A stretch of 64,000 nt of DNA, taken from contig CAMNSD010000021.1 in the NCBI GenBank assembly GCA_946554445.1, positions 1 to 64,000 of the forward strand, given 5' to 3'. This stretch comes from an uncultured Lachnospiraceae bacterium. GTDB lineage: Bacteria; Bacillota; Clostridia; Lachnospirales; Lachnospiraceae. The notes beneath the pieces are model-generated. The model was not told where the DNA came from. It did no database searches and worked only from the letters and a program-made list of their open reading frames with translations. The translations under genes and the position numbers were made by a program. Position 1 is the stretch's first letter. Every line of letters starts with the position of its first letter. Below are positions 35,014 through 45,147 of the stretch, piece by piece.

Positions 35014-36264
35014 ATGAAAAATACGTTACGTCAGGTTTTCCATTCTCCCAAATTTGTGGGAGGCTTTGTGATTTTTGCTGCGATATTGTTATTGATGATC
35101 ATCTATCCGTTGATTAACCCCGGCGATCCGCTGGAGATGATAGGTGTCAATACCTTTGCTAAGCCGGGTACCTATGTCTCTCTGTATGATGCAACCAAGG
35201 CCAAATATGAGCCCATGCGTCTTGCTGATGCGGAGGATAAGCGTCTGGACGCTTACTTAAGCGCTGAGGACAGAGTGGCCATGGTAGAGTGGTTTGACCT
35301 TGCAGGAATTGATATATCCAATCTCGACATAGAGGATACGGATGCCCTGATGGATATGTGGAACGACAATTATGATCCGGCCTTCAAAGTCAAGGGAATG
35401 ACCAAGGCCAAAGTAAATTATTTCAGGCGTCTGGACAATTCCATACAGCAATTACAGAGTGCAGATGTCATTGTTCTTGCCGACACCAATGAAGAGACCG
35501 GCGAATTGGAAGAGACCGGCCAGGTGAGCAAGACGGACTATGTCAATGTCAACAGCGTGGTAAATGTGAAATTCCTGCCGTTGGGCACTGACAACTTCGG
35601 TCGGGATGTGTTCAAGGAACTGGTCAGCGCCATAGGTACATCTATGTTGATCGGTCTGCTGGCGGGTTCTGTGGCAACTCTGATCGGGCTTACATTAGGT
35701 CTTCTGGCCGGATATGTGGGCGGGGTTGTGGATGACATTATCATGTTTGTCACTAACGTTTTCACTGTCATTCCCAGTTTTGTCCTGTTGATTCTGATCA
35801 CTTATTCTATCAGTCAGGATCAGCGTGGTGCCGCTGTGGTGGGAGGTGTTATCGGATTGACCAGCTGGACATGGACGACCAGAAGTGTCCGCTCCCAGGT
35901 GATTTCCCTGCGCAACCGTGACCATGTAAATCTGAGCAAACTTTCCGGTCACAGTTTAGTGCGTATTGTATTGACGGATATTCTGCCATACATAGCATCC
36001 TATGTGGTGATGGCTTTCATTCTGCAGGTTTCCTCAGGTATCTTAGCTGAGGCACAGCTCAGTATGCTGGGTCTTGGCCCGAAGATGACCGAAGTGCCTA
36101 CGCTTGGTCTGATGATGAACTGGGCAATGCTTTACTCGGCACACACGAATGGATCTTGGTGGGCATACTTCCCTGTTATTCTGACCATTGCACTCATCTC
36201 GTTCTCCCTGAACCTGATGAACACAGGTCTGGATCAGGTATTTAACCCAACACTGAGAGATTAA
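35014..36264 (+). CDS. ABC importer permease 2 (DppC/OppC-like) with large external insert
   Basis: A 416-residue permease, about 100 residues longer than usual DppC/OppC proteins. The extra part lies between the first helix (about residues 15-35) and the [14 protein letters not shown] motif near 190. It is acidic and helical, with no cysteines. The C-terminal membrane domain has the expected EAA loop ([16 protein letters not shown]) and [12 protein letters not shown]. The insert faces outward and could help dock the binding protein. This is inference from topology. Confidence 0.92.
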   Translation: MKNTLRQVFHSPKFVGGFVIFAAILLLMIIYPLINPGDPLEMIGVNTFAKPGTYVSLYDATKAKYEPMRLADAEDKRLDAYLSAEDRVAMVEWFDLAGIDISNLDIEDTDALMDMWNDNYDPAFKVKGMTKAKVNYFRRLDNSIQQLQSADVIVLADTNEETGELEETGQVSKTDYVNVNSVVNVKFLPLGTDNFGRDVFKELVSAIGTSMLIGLLAGSVATLIGLTLGLLAGYVGGVVDDIIMFVTNVFTVIPSFVLLILITYSISQDQRGAAVVGGVIGLTSWTWTTRSVRSQVISLRNRDHVNLSKLSGHSLVRIVLTDILPYIASYVVMAFILQVSSGILAEAQLSMLGLGPKMTEVPTLGLMMNWAMLYSAHTNGSWWAYFPVILTIALISFSLNLMNTGLDQVFNPTLRD

Positions 36265-36274
36265 GGAGGTCATT

Positions 36275-37282
36275 ATGGGAAAAGTTATGTTGGAGGTTAG
36301 AAACCTCAAGACAAAATACATTACCCGCTTTCATGAGGATGTGTATGCGGTGGACGGCGTTTCCTTTTCTATTGAGGAAGGGAAGTCCCTTGGTATCGCC
36401 GGTGAGTCCGGCTGCGGTAAATCAACCTTGGCACTCTCCATGATGGGTTATTACTTTCCGCCCTTACATTACATAAGCGGTGACATTATCATAGACGGAA
36501 CTAATATTTCGGGATTGAAGCCGGACGATGTCCGTAAGACAATCCTTGGCAGCGAGATTGCTTACATTCCTCAGGCGGCCATGAATGCTTTAAATCCTAC
36601 TCAGAAAATCATCCGCTTTATGGAGGATGTGGTTCATGCCCACGATCCCAAGAAGGATAAAAAATCAATCAGGGAGATGGCCGAAGCACGTTTTGCGGAA
36701 CTTGGTCTGCCGCCCTCTGTATTGGATAAACATGCCGTGGAGTTATCAGGCGGTATGAAGCAGAGAACTGTTATTGCGGTGTCCACCATCTTAAATCCTA
36801 AGGTACTGATTGCTGACGAGCCGTCTTCGGCACTGGACGTTACCAGCCAGAAGATGGTTATCAAGATGATGCGCGAGTTGATGGAGAAGGGCTATATCAA
36901 GTCCATGCTGTTTATCACGCATGAGCTGCCGCTTCTGTATAATGTGACAGATGATATCATGGTCATGTATGCAGGTCAGATTGTGGAAAAAGGAAGCGCG
37001 AAGGAGATGGTCTTTGATCCTGTACATCCTTACTCCCATGGTCTGATGAACTCCATTCTGGTTCCCGAGGAAGGGACCAGAGGCAACAAACTGACGGCTA
37101 TTCCCGGCACGCCGCCTAACTTAAAGAGACCGCCGGACGGCTGCCGTTTTGCAGAGCGCTGCAAATACGCTACGGCAGACTGCCGATATACCAATATTCC
37201 TGAAAAAACTTTTGATGACAAACGCATGTACCGCTGCCTGATGGGGGTGGATGAATTGAAGGAGGTGTATGGCCGTGAGTGA
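36275..37282 (+). CDS. ABC importer ATPase 1 (DppD/OppD-like)
   Basis: A 335-residue ATPase: Walker [11 protein letters not shown]-loop [11 protein letters not shown], signature LSGGMKQR, Walker [13 protein letters not shown] and H-loop FITHE. The C-terminal tail has the oligopeptide-transporter cysteines ([14 protein letters not shown], then RC), which in some relatives hold an iron-sulfur cluster. It overlaps the second ATPase gene by 14 bases. AAGGAGG precedes the ATG. Confidence 0.95.
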   Translation: MGKVMLEVRNLKTKYITRFHEDVYAVDGVSFSIEEGKSLGIAGESGCGKSTLALSMMGYYFPPLHYISGDIIIDGTNISGLKPDDVRKTILGSEIAYIPQAAMNALNPTQKIIRFMEDVVHAHDPKKDKKSIREMAEARFAELGLPPSVLDKHAVELSGGMKQRTVIAVSTILNPKVLIADEPSSALDVTSQKMVIKMMRELMEKGYIKSMLFITHELPLLYNVTDDIMVMYAGQIVEKGSAKEMVFDPVHPYSHGLMNSILVPEEGTRGNKLTAIPGTPPNLKRPPDGCRFAERCKYATADCRYTNIPEKTFDDKRMYRCLMGVDELKEVYGRE

Positions 37283-38132
37283 AAAAGCGATGGAACAGAA
37301 AGATTTTACCAATAAACCGCTGTGCCTGTCCGGACGCGGCGTCACCAAAGTGTTTGGCATGGGCGATAAAAAGACTGTGGCTGTAGACCATGTGGATTTT
37401 GATTTTCATGAGGGAGAATTTGTATCCATTGTAGGAGAATCCGGCTCCGGAAAGACCACACTTTCCAAGATGCTGCTTGGTCTGTCGAATGCTACGGAGG
37501 GCGAGATCCTGTTTCAGGGAAAGCCCAGAGATATTTCAAATGGTAAAAAGAAGAAAGAATACTGGAAGGGAATCCAGGCTATTTTCCAGGATCCGTTCTC
37601 TTCCTTCAATACATTCCATAAAATTGATTCCGTGCTGTTAGACTGCATCAATATGCGTGGCGGTAAGAACCTTTCCAAGGAAGAAAAGACTGCCATGATG
37701 ACGGAGGCATGCAGCTTCGTGAACCTGAAGTTTGCAGAACTTACTAATAAATATCCTTTCGAACTTTCAGGCGGTCAGATGCAGCGTCTGATGATTGCCA
37801 GAATCTTCCTGATGAAGCCGAAGATTCTGCTGGCAGATGAGCCTACATCCATGGTGGATGCCTGTTCCAGGGCAACAATTTTGGATATGCTGTTAAATCT
37901 TCGTGATGAGATCGGCATGACGGTTATCTTTATCACCCATGATATTGGTCTGGCTTATTACATATCCGACACCGTGTATATTATGGAACACGGCAAGTTT
38001 GTAGAGTACGGTAAGGCTGACGAGGTCATTCTGGAGCCGAAGGCAGCATACACCAAGCGTTTGATCAGTGATGTTCCTAAGATTCATGAGGAGTGGGATC
38101 TGTCCACGGTGGATCTGCTGACTGAGAAATAG
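37269..38132 (+). CDS. ABC importer ATPase 2 (DppF/OppF-like)
   Basis: A 287-residue ATPase: Walker [11 protein letters not shown]-loop [12 protein letters not shown], signature LSGGQMQR, Walker [13 protein letters not shown] and H-loop FITHD. The D-loop reads SMVD instead of the common SALD. It lacks the cysteine tail seen in its partner. The start is ATG 37269, or GTG 37275 two codons later, both inside the end of the preceding gene. It ends 63 bases before the glycosidase gene. Confidence 0.94.
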   Translation: MAVSEKAMEQKDFTNKPLCLSGRGVTKVFGMGDKKTVAVDHVDFDFHEGEFVSIVGESGSGKTTLSKMLLGLSNATEGEILFQGKPRDISNGKKKKEYWKGIQAIFQDPFSSFNTFHKIDSVLLDCINMRGGKNLSKEEKTAMMTEACSFVNLKFAELTNKYPFELSGGQMQRLMIARIFLMKPKILLADEPTSMVDACSRATILDMLLNLRDEIGMTVIFITHDIGLAYYISDTVYIMEHGKFVEYGKADEVILEPKAAYTKRLISDVPKIHEEWDLSTVDLLTEK

Positions 38133-38195
38133 TAGTATTGTTTGCGATACTTCCTGTATTATTGTGTTTTATATTAATTGAAAGGAGTGTGATTT

Positions 38196-40460
38196 ATGGA
38201 TATCAAAGAACTTGTTTCCAAGATGACTCTGGAAGAAAAGGCGGGGCTGTGCTCCGGCCTGGATTTCTGGCACACAAAACCTGTGGAACGGCTGGGCGTG
38301 CCCGCTGTCATGGTTTCAGACGGCCCTCACGGTCTGCGCAAACAGGATGAAGAGGCGGATCATCTTGGTATCAATGACAGCATCAAGGCGGTCTGCATGC
38401 CTGCTGCATGTGCCACCGCAGCTTCCTTTGACAGGGAGTTGATCGGACATATGGGTGAGGCCATTGGAGACAGCTGCCAGCATGAGAAACTCAGCGTGGT
38501 TCTTGGCCCGGCTGTGAATATCAAGCGTTCTCCCCTGTGTGGCAGAAACTTTGAGTATTTTTCGGAAGATCCTTATCTGGCAGGTGAAATGTCAGCTTCC
38601 TATATCAACGGTGTACAGAGCCGCAATGTTGGCACATCCATCAAGCATTTTGCTGCTAACAATCAGGAACACCGCCGCATGAGTTCAAGTTCTAATGTAG
38701 ATGAGCGCACCTTGCGGGAGATTTATTTCCCGGCCTTTGAGATTTCCGTGAAAAAGGCACAGCCCTGGACGGTGATGTGCTCGTACAATCGTTTAAACGG
38801 CACCTATGCTTCCGAGCATCCCTGGCTGCTCACTGATGTGCTGCGTGGGGAATGGGGATTTGAAGGTTATGTGATGTCTGACTGGGGCGCAGTATCCGAT
38901 CGCGTTGCCGGTGTGGCGGCAGGTTTGGATTTAGAAATGCCCGCATCAGGCGGCATTAATGATAAGAAGATTGTGGAGGCTGTCCGGGCAGGTAAACTGG
39001 ATGAAACTCTTGTGGATCAGGCAGTGGAGCGGATTCTTACTATCAATTACAGATATCTTGACAATGCAAAACCGGAGACACCATGGGATCAGGAGGCAGA
39101 TCATCAGCTCTCTGCACAGATTGCGGCGGAGTGTATGGTCCTGCTCAAGAACGAGGGCGTGCTTCCTCTGCGCAAAGAAGATGAGATCGCGTTTATTGGT
39201 GAGTTTGCTAAAAAGCCCAGATTCCAGGGTGGCGGTTCTTCCCATATTAACTGCTTTAAGACCACTTCCGCCATGGAGGCGGTTGACGGCCTGAAAGTTA
39301 CCTATGCGCAGGGCTACAGCGTGGAGAAGGATGAGGCTACCGATGAGATGATTGCGGAAGCTGTGGCGGCGGCTAAGGCAGCTAAAGTGGCAGTAGTCTT
39401 TGCAGGACTTCCCGATGCATATGAATCTGAGGGTTACGACCGCACCCATATGGCGATGCCTGTCTGCCAGAACAAGCTGATCGAGGCTGTGGCGGAGGCT
39501 AATGCCAATACGGTGGTGGTACTGCACAATGGTTCGCCTGTAGAAATGCCCTGGATTGATAAAGTGAAAGGCGTTTTGGAAGCATACCTGGGCGGTCAGG
39601 CTGTTGGCCAGGCTGTTGTTAAAGTTTTATTTGGCGATGTGAACCCTTCCGGTCATCTGCCGGAGACATTCCCTGTGAAACTGTCCGACAATCCTTCTTA
39701 TCTGTACTATGGCGGAGAAGGCAATGAGGCGGACTACAGGGAAGGCATTTTTGTGGGTTACCGCTATTATGACAAGAAAGATATGGACGTTCTTTTCCCC
39801 TTTGGTTATGGTTTGAGTTATACTACTTTTGCCTGCTCCGATTTGCGTCTGAGCGCATCGGAGATTACGGATCAGGAGACGTTGACTGCAACAGTCACTG
39901 TAAAAAATACCGGCGCCTGTGCCGGCAAGACAGTGGTTCAGCTGTATGTGGGTGACAAGGACAGCACAGTGCTGCGCCCTGTGCGTGAACTGAAAGGCTT
40001 TGAGAAGGTAGAACTCGCGCCGGGAGAGAGCAAGGATGTCAGCTTCGTACTGGATAAACGCTCTTTTGCTTACTGGAACACCGAATTGGGCGACTGGCAT
40101 GTGGAGACCGGAGAATTCACTGTTGAGGTTGGGCAGTCTTCACGCGATATTGAAGTCTGCGGCACAGTTACCGTAAATTCTACCGTTGCGCTGAAGAAAC
40201 ATTATACGATGGACTCCATTTATATGGATATCTTGGCAGATCCCAAAGCGGCAGAGGTTGTCAAGCCTATGCTGGAGGAGATGAAGAAAGCATTTTCTTC
40301 CGGATCCGAGGACACCACGGATGCAGCTAAAGAAGCTGTCAGTGAAGAGATGAATATGGCAATGATCAAATATATGCCGTTGCGCGGTGCCATGAGTTTT
40401 GGTGGTGGTATCACGCAGGAGCAGATGGATGCCATGCTTGCGGAGATGAACCGCGATTAA
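38196..40460 (+). CDS. Beta-glucosidase, glycoside hydrolase family 3
   Basis: A 754-residue cytoplasmic enzyme (no signal peptide) removing beta-linked glucose from imported oligosaccharides. Domain order: (beta/alpha)8 with GPHGLRKQ, KHFAANNQE and nucleophile D229 in VMSDWGAV; the alpha/beta sandwich with ECMVLLKNEGVLPL and GGSSHIN; then a fibronectin III-like domain (VTVKNTGACAGKTVVQLYV). A further C-terminal tail of about 90 residues, Met- and Glu-rich, is extra to the core. AAAGGAG precedes the ATG. It is the last gene of the importer operon and ends before a terminator. Confidence 0.94.
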   Translation: MDIKELVSKMTLEEKAGLCSGLDFWHTKPVERLGVPAVMVSDGPHGLRKQDEEADHLGINDSIKAVCMPAACATAASFDRELIGHMGEAIGDSCQHEKLSVVLGPAVNIKRSPLCGRNFEYFSEDPYLAGEMSASYINGVQSRNVGTSIKHFAANNQEHRRMSSSSNVDERTLREIYFPAFEISVKKAQPWTVMCSYNRLNGTYASEHPWLLTDVLRGEWGFEGYVMSDWGAVSDRVAGVAAGLDLEMPASGGINDKKIVEAVRAGKLDETLVDQAVERILTINYRYLDNAKPETPWDQEADHQLSAQIAAECMVLLKNEGVLPLRKEDEIAFIGEFAKKPRFQGGGSSHINCFKTTSAMEAVDGLKVTYAQGYSVEKDEATDEMIAEAVAAAKAAKVAVVFAGLPDAYESEGYDRTHMAMPVCQNKLIEAVAEANANTVVVLHNGSPVEMPWIDKVKGVLEAYLGGQAVGQAVVKVLFGDVNPSGHLPETFPVKLSDNPSYLYYGGEGNEADYREGIFVGYRYYDKKDMDVLFPFGYGLSYTTFACSDLRLSASEITDQETLTATVTVKNTGACAGKTVVQLYVGDKDSTVLRPVRELKGFEKVELAPGESKDVSFVLDKRSFAYWNTELGDWHVETGEFTVEVGQSSRDIEVCGTVTVNSTVALKKHYTMDSIYMDILADPKAAEVVKPMLEEMKKAFSSGSEDTTDAAKEAVSEEMNMAMIKYMPLRGAMSFGGGITQEQMDAMLAEMNRD

Positions 40461-40533
40461 TTCATACAATGCAATATATTATCGGGAGAGATTCCTGAAA
40501 GGAATAATTCCAAAAATAAACTCATAATTTTGG

Positions 40534-40570
40534 AAGTGCGGCATGATTTCGGTCATGTCGTACTTTTTTT
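40534..40570 (+). terminator. Terminator of the importer/glycosidase operon
   Basis: GTGCGGCATGA/TCATGTCGTAC stem with two G-U pairs and a six-base loop, followed by T7. Confidence 0.88.
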
Positions 40571-40649
40571 GTGGTATAGGAAAGCGACCAACCAAAATAC
40601 ACCTTGAGTTTCTGCAGGCTGCAATTTAGAAACAGATATTTTAGATAGC

Positions 40650-40677
40650 TTGACAAACATACCAACGGTATGATAAT
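40650..40677 (+). promoter_or_regulatory. Promoter of the TetR gene
   Basis: TTGACA (40650-40655) and GATAAT (40672-40677) with a 16-base spacer. Operator 40658-40672 fills the spacer, so a bound repressor would block RNA polymerase. Confidence 0.72.
40658..40672. promoter_or_regulatory. TetR operator 1
   Basis: CATACCAACGGTATG. CATACC/GGTATG arms shared with two other sites near this gene pair. Confidence 0.75.
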
Positions 40678-40685
40678 ATACAAAA

Positions 40686-40700
40686 CATACCATTGGTATG
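40686..40700. promoter_or_regulatory. TetR operator 2
   Basis: CATACCATTGGTATG, 28 bases after operator 1 and 18 bases before the TetR ATG. Confidence 0.78.
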
Positions 40701-40718
40701 TTAAGGAGAGGAGGAAAA

Positions 40719-41372
40719 ATGGCAAGAAACAAATATCCGGAAGAGACGGTCAATCTGATAGTGGATGTGGCTGCCCGTCTGTTTATGGAAAAGGGATATG
40801 AGCATACTTCGATTCAGGATATCATTGATCATCTGGGTGGGCTTAGTAAAGGTGCGATTTATCATCATTTTAAGTCCAAGGAAGAGATTTTATATGCTGT
40901 TACAGACAAAATAACGGCGCAGTCCAACCAGATGTTGGTTATTATTCGTGACCGCACGGATTTGAACGGGAAAGAAAAACTGAAGACGATGTTTAGGGAG
41001 TCTCTCAATCGTTCTGCACTGGACGATATCTACACGATAGTTCCCAACTTTTATAATAATCCGCGGCTTCTTGCCAGTATTTTGCATGAGACGATAGAAG
41101 TATCGGCGCCGGACTATATCCAACCGATTATCGAACAGGGAGTGGCGGACGGTTCTATTTCTACACAGCATCCAAAGCAACTGGCGGAATTGATTTCCCT
41201 GATGGCTAATCTTTGGATGAATCCTATGGTTTTTGACGATTCTGAGGAGGAAACTTATCATAAGTTTATGGTGTTTGATCAGGCACTTAAAGGATTGGGA
41301 CTGGATATTGTGGACGAAGAGATGATGTCGAGGATGCAGGAACTGACAACAATCTACCAGAAAAGTAAATAG
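40719..41372 (+). CDS. TetR/AcrR family repressor
   Basis: A 217-residue regulator with an N-terminal helix-turn-helix (LIVDVAARLFMEKGYEHTSIQDIIDHLG, then KGAIYHHFKSKEEIL) and a ligand-binding helical domain of unknown specificity. ATG 40719 follows GGAGAGGAGG. Three CATACC palindromes, two before this gene and one before the MFS gene downstream, strongly suggest that it represses both. The inducer is probably a substrate of the transporter. Confidence 0.93.
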   Translation: MARNKYPEETVNLIVDVAARLFMEKGYEHTSIQDIIDHLGGLSKGAIYHHFKSKEEILYAVTDKITAQSNQMLVIIRDRTDLNGKEKLKTMFRESLNRSALDDIYTIVPNFYNNPRLLASILHETIEVSAPDYIQPIIEQGVADGSISTQHPKQLAELISLMANLWMNPMVFDDSEEETYHKFMVFDQALKGLGLDIVDEEMMSRMQELTTIYQKSK

Positions 41373-41392
41373 CGGCAAATACAGGACATACA

Positions 41393-41424
41393 TTCTGCCC
41401 GGTAACAAGGGCAGAAAAATTTTA
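41393..41424 (+). terminator. Hairpin between TetR and MFS genes
   Basis: TTCTGCCC/GGGCAGAA with an 8-base loop followed by AAATTTTAA. The T run is weak, so termination would be partial. Confidence 0.5.
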
Positions 41425-41432
41425 ATCAAATA

Positions 41433-41451
41433 CATACCAACGGTTGGTATG
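41433..41451. promoter_or_regulatory. TetR operator 3, upstream of the MFS gene
   Basis: CATACCAACGGTTGGTATG, a perfect 8-3-8 palindrome 22 bases before the MFS ATG. Same arms as operators 1 and 2. Confidence 0.8.
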
Positions 41452-41472
41452 TAAAATAAGGAGGACTATTAA

Positions 41473-42720
41473 ATGATTCACAAATTATTTTCCAAAGATT
41501 TTACATTGGTTGTCATCGGACAGATTATTTCTCTGTTTGGCAACGCCACGGTAAGATTCGCCCTGCCCCTTTATTTATTAAATCTTACCGGCTCATCGGC
41601 GCTCTACGGTACGGTGATGGCATGCGCATTTATTCCATCTGTTTTACTATCGCCGGTGGGCGGCATGATCGCGGACAGGGTGAATAAGAGAAACGTCATG
41701 GTCATATTGGATTTTTTCACGGCAGCTGTGATTCTGCTGTTTTCCCTGCTCATGCAGGGCGTGAATTTGGTGGTCTTACTGACAGTTACGCTGATGATTC
41801 TGTACGGGATTGAGGGTGCTTATCAGCCTTCCGTGCAGGCTAGTATTCCGGTGCTGGTGGATACGGAATACATTATGGCGGCTAATTCCGTTGTCAATAC
41901 GATTAGTTCGTTTGCGGGATTAATGGGGCCTGCGCTTGGGGGAATTTTATACAGTGCCTATGGGCTTATGCCGGTACTGTGGGTTTGTATGGGGTGTTTT
42001 GTGTTCTCGGCTGTTATGGAGATTTTTATTCATATACCACATCGGAAACTGGATTCTGCGGAAAGCATCTGGCAGATTGTCAGGAGCGATTTTGCAGAAA
42101 GTATTCAGTTTATCTGCAAAGAGAAACCTGTTATTGGGAGAGCGGTTTTGGCGGCCTGTGGAATCAATTTGTTTCTAACTTCCATGATTACGGTAGCGCT
42201 GCCATATTTGGTGACAGAGGTGATTGATTTGGAGACGGCCTGGGCAAATCGGCTTTATGGGTTTGCGCAGGGCATATTGGCGGCGGGGGGACTAACCGGC
42301 GGAATCTGCGCGGGTATTTTTGCAAAGAGATTATCCATTCAAAAATCCGGACGACTGATTGTAGTGAGCGCAATATGTCTGCTTCCTGTGAGTGTGTCCC
42401 TGTTTCTGGTAAAGTCTGGGATAATAAATTATGTGATTCTTACCATGAGCTGTTTTATGGTTATGGTGTGTGCGACCGTTTTTAATGTGCAAGTGCTGTC
42501 CTTCTTTCAGATGGTGACGCCGGCGCATTTGATTGGAAAGGTCATGGCGCTCGCTTTTACTGTAGCTATGTGCGCACAGCCGCTCGGAAATGCATTGTAT
42601 GGAGTACTTTTTGAGGTTTGTACGGGTGTGGAAGGGATGGCGGTTTTGTTTGCCAGCGTAGTTTCTGCATTAATTGCGGTTAGAATTTGGAAGGTTTTTG
42701 AGGGGGCTGCGGAAAGTTAG
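41473..42720 (+). CDS. MFS transporter, probable drug exporter
   Basis: A 415-residue major facilitator protein with about 12 helices. It has an N-terminal ISLFGNATVRFALPLYL and the loop 2-3 motif GGMIADRVNKRNVM, matching the G-x3-D-R/K pattern. The second half shows weaker repeat features. The family (MFS_3/MdtG-like) exports drugs or sugars. Repression by the adjacent TetR is supported by the shared operator just upstream. AGGAGG lies 8 bases before the ATG. Confidence 0.9.
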   Translation: MIHKLFSKDFTLVVIGQIISLFGNATVRFALPLYLLNLTGSSALYGTVMACAFIPSVLLSPVGGMIADRVNKRNVMVILDFFTAAVILLFSLLMQGVNLVVLLTVTLMILYGIEGAYQPSVQASIPVLVDTEYIMAANSVVNTISSFAGLMGPALGGILYSAYGLMPVLWVCMGCFVFSAVMEIFIHIPHRKLDSAESIWQIVRSDFAESIQFICKEKPVIGRAVLAACGINLFLTSMITVALPYLVTEVIDLETAWANRLYGFAQGILAAGGLTGGICAGIFAKRLSIQKSGRLIVVSAICLLPVSVSLFLVKSGIINYVILTMSCFMVMVCATVFNVQVLSFFQMVTPAHLIGKVMALAFTVAMCAQPLGNALYGVLFEVCTGVEGMAVLFASVVSALIAVRIWKVFEGAAES

Positions 42721-42873
42721 CTGTGTGTTGGATGCTGCATAGATTATAATTATAAAAATGGAATTTGTGTGGAAGAGTTGCAAAAGGGGAACAGCGGTCG
42801 ATAAAAGGTGTGTACATATTGATGAAAAAGATGCTATACTATTAATAAAAAAAGAAAGAAGGTATGATTAATT

Positions 42874-44016
42874 ATGGTAAACCGTTTTGTATTGAATGGA
42901 ATTTCTTATCATGGAGCGGGGGCAATCAAAGAAATTCCGGAAATCATCAAAAGTAAAGGTTTTAAAAAGGCCTTTGTGGCATCGGATCCGGATCTGGTGA
43001 AGTTCGGCGTGACTGCTAAGGTGACAGATTTATTGGATGCGGAAAATTTGGCATATGAGATTTATTCCGATATTAAGCCCAATCCGACAATCGAGAACGT
43101 GAAGGCGGGCGTGGCGGCTTACAAGGCGTCGGGCGCAGATTACATGATCACGATCGGCGGTGGTTCTTCTATGGATACCGGTAAAGCTATCGGTATCATC
43201 ATCAACAACCCGGAGTTTGAGGATGTGCGTTCCTTAGAGGGTGTGGCGCCGACAAAGAATAAGACTGTGTATACAATCGCAGTTCCGACAACGGCCGGCA
43301 CAGCGGCAGAGGCCACAATCAACTATGTTATTACGGATGTGGAGAAGAAGAGAAAATTTGTGTGCGTAGACGTCAATGATATTCCTGACATTGCCATCGT
43401 GGATCCTGAGATGATGGCAAGTATGCCCAAGGGATTGACAGCTGCAACCGGTATGGATGCGCTGACACATGCGATTGAGGGATATACGACTAAGGCAGCA
43501 TGGAGACTGGCAGACTGCCTGAACCTGGAAGCGATTAAATTGATCGCTGAGAATCTCCGGGGCGCAGTCAATAATACACCTGACGGACGTGAGGGCATGG
43601 CGCTTGGTCAGTTCGTGACCGGTATGGCATTTTCCAATGTGGGACTTGGTATCGCTCATTCTATGGCGCATACGCTGGGAGCGGTTTATGATACCCCTCA
43701 TGGTGTGGCTTGCGCAATGATGCTGCCAATCGTTATGGAGTATAACGCAGAGACTACGGGAGAGAAATTCAAGGATATCGCAGAAGCAATGGGCGTGGAC
43801 ACCACCGGAATGTCTCAGGAAGAGTATCGTAAGGCTGCCATTAATGCGGTACGGCAGTTGTCTGAGGATGTGGGTATTCCTGCGAAACTGGAAGCCTTGA
43901 AAGAAGAGGATCTGGACTTTTTGGCAGAGTCTGCATTTGCTGATGCATGCTGTCCGGGCAACCCGAAGGATACCAATGTGGAGGATTTGAAGGGATTGTT
44001 CCGTAAATTAATGTAA
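42874..44016 (+). CDS. Iron-containing alcohol dehydrogenase (lactaldehyde reductase-like)
   Basis: A 380-residue group III dehydrogenase using NAD(H) and Fe2+. Nucleotide site: GGGSSMDTGKAI and PTTAGTAAEAT. Metal ligands lie in GMDALTHAIEGY and HSMAHTLGAVYDTPHG. The pattern is closest to FucO-like 1,2-propanediol oxidoreductases, which act in fucose or rhamnose breakdown, but no catabolic genes for those sugars lie here. An AGAAGG site precedes the ATG. A TATACT box at about 42835 suggests its own promoter. Confidence 0.9.
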   Translation: MVNRFVLNGISYHGAGAIKEIPEIIKSKGFKKAFVASDPDLVKFGVTAKVTDLLDAENLAYEIYSDIKPNPTIENVKAGVAAYKASGADYMITIGGGSSMDTGKAIGIIINNPEFEDVRSLEGVAPTKNKTVYTIAVPTTAGTAAEATINYVITDVEKKRKFVCVDVNDIPDIAIVDPEMMASMPKGLTAATGMDALTHAIEGYTTKAAWRLADCLNLEAIKLIAENLRGAVNNTPDGREGMALGQFVTGMAFSNVGLGIAHSMAHTLGAVYDTPHGVACAMMLPIVMEYNAETTGEKFKDIAEAMGVDTTGMSQEEYRKAAINAVRQLSEDVGIPAKLEALKEEDLDFLAESAFADACCPGNPKDTNVEDLKGLFRKLM

Positions 44017-44095
44017 CTTTGAGGATTTTACTCTATTTTGAATCATTATGTGCGTTTTGCGCCGTTATATTGAAACAGCACCTTAACGAATCAGG

Positions 44096-44126
44096 AGAGA
44101 CTGTCAGGAGACTGGCAGTCTCTTTG
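44096..44126 (+). terminator. Probable terminator after the dehydrogenase gene
   Basis: AGAGACTG/CAGTCTCT stem with a 12-base loop, followed by TTTG. The weak T run lowers confidence. Confidence 0.6.
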
Positions 44127-44310
44127 TATAGTGACATTTTTTGATGCCGCCTGAAATATAAGACTTGGGTTATGAGGGAGAGGATTGAGTCGAGGTCTGA
44201 TTGAATTGTCACAAATTCTGCAATGGATAAGTTCAGAAGAATTGCATAATTTCGGAGTTGGTTGTATGATAATAACAGTATGGAAATATTCGGGAAAGGA
44301 TGAGACAGAT

Positions 44311-45147
44311 ATGAAAAAAATTATCGTGACAGGCTGCAACGGGCAGCTGGGACGAGCAGTCAATCAACAGTACGCAGGCAGTACAGAATATGAACTGGTC
44401 AACACGGATGTGGGAGAATTGGACATTACAAAGATAGATGAGGTGATGAAGTTTGTACGGGAGATGAATCCCTATGCGATTATTAACTGTGCGGCTTACA
44501 CAGCGGTGGAGGCCTGTGAGAAGGAAGAAGACCTGGCGTTTCGCATCAATGCGGTCGGTGCCCGCAATTTAAGCATTGCGGCCAATGAGACAGGCGCAAA
44601 GCTGATGCATATCTCCACGGATTATGTGTTTGACGGTAATGGGACAAGACCTTATAAAGAGACAGATCCGGTGGGCCCGCAGGGGGCTTACGGCAGGACG
44701 AAGCTTGCGGGGGAAGAATTTGTCAAGGAGTTTAGCGACAGACATTTTATCCTGCGCACGGCGTGGCTGTACGGGGATGGTAAGAATTTTGTCAGGACAA
44801 TGCTGCGGCTCAGCGAGACCAATGACAAGGTGAGGGTAGTGCGCGATCAAGTGGGATCGCCCACCAGCGCTAAGGAACTGGCAAAGGCTGTCGCTTACCT
44901 GCTACCTACGGAAAATTATGGTTTGTTTCACGCCACCTGCGAGGGGGATTGCAGCTGGGCACAGTTTACTGAGGAGATTTTCAGACTGACAGGGAAAAAG
45001 ACGGTGGTGGAGGCCATCACCTCTGAAGAATACGGCGCCGCAGTGAAACGGCCGGCTTACTCAATCTTGGAAAATTACATGTTCAAAATGACATCAGACT
45101 TCATGTTCGCGGACTGGCATGATGCTATTGCGGAATACTTGAAATAA
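44311..45147 (+). CDS. rmlD: dTDP-4-dehydrorhamnose reductase
   Basis: A 278-residue SDR enzyme performing the last step of dTDP-L-rhamnose synthesis. The NADPH site is VTGCNGQLGRAV. Then come INCAAYTAVEACEKE, the STDYVFDG motif, and the active-site YGRTKLAGE (YxxxK). The C-terminal part with RPAYSILEN is typical of RmlD. ATG 44311 is preferred over an upstream frame start because the Rossmann strand begins there and GAAAGGA precedes it. The other rml genes are not in the window. First gene of the polysaccharide locus. Confidence 0.93.
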   Translation: MKKIIVTGCNGQLGRAVNQQYAGSTEYELVNTDVGELDITKIDEVMKFVREMNPYAIINCAAYTAVEACEKEEDLAFRINAVGARNLSIAANETGAKLMHISTDYVFDGNGTRPYKETDPVGPQGAYGRTKLAGEEFVKEFSDRHFILRTAWLYGDGKNFVRTMLRLSETNDKVRVVRDQVGSPTSAKELAKAVAYLLPTENYGLFHATCEGDCSWAQFTEEIFRLTGKKTVVEAITSEEYGAAVKRPAYSILENYMFKMTSDFMFADWHDAIAEYLK

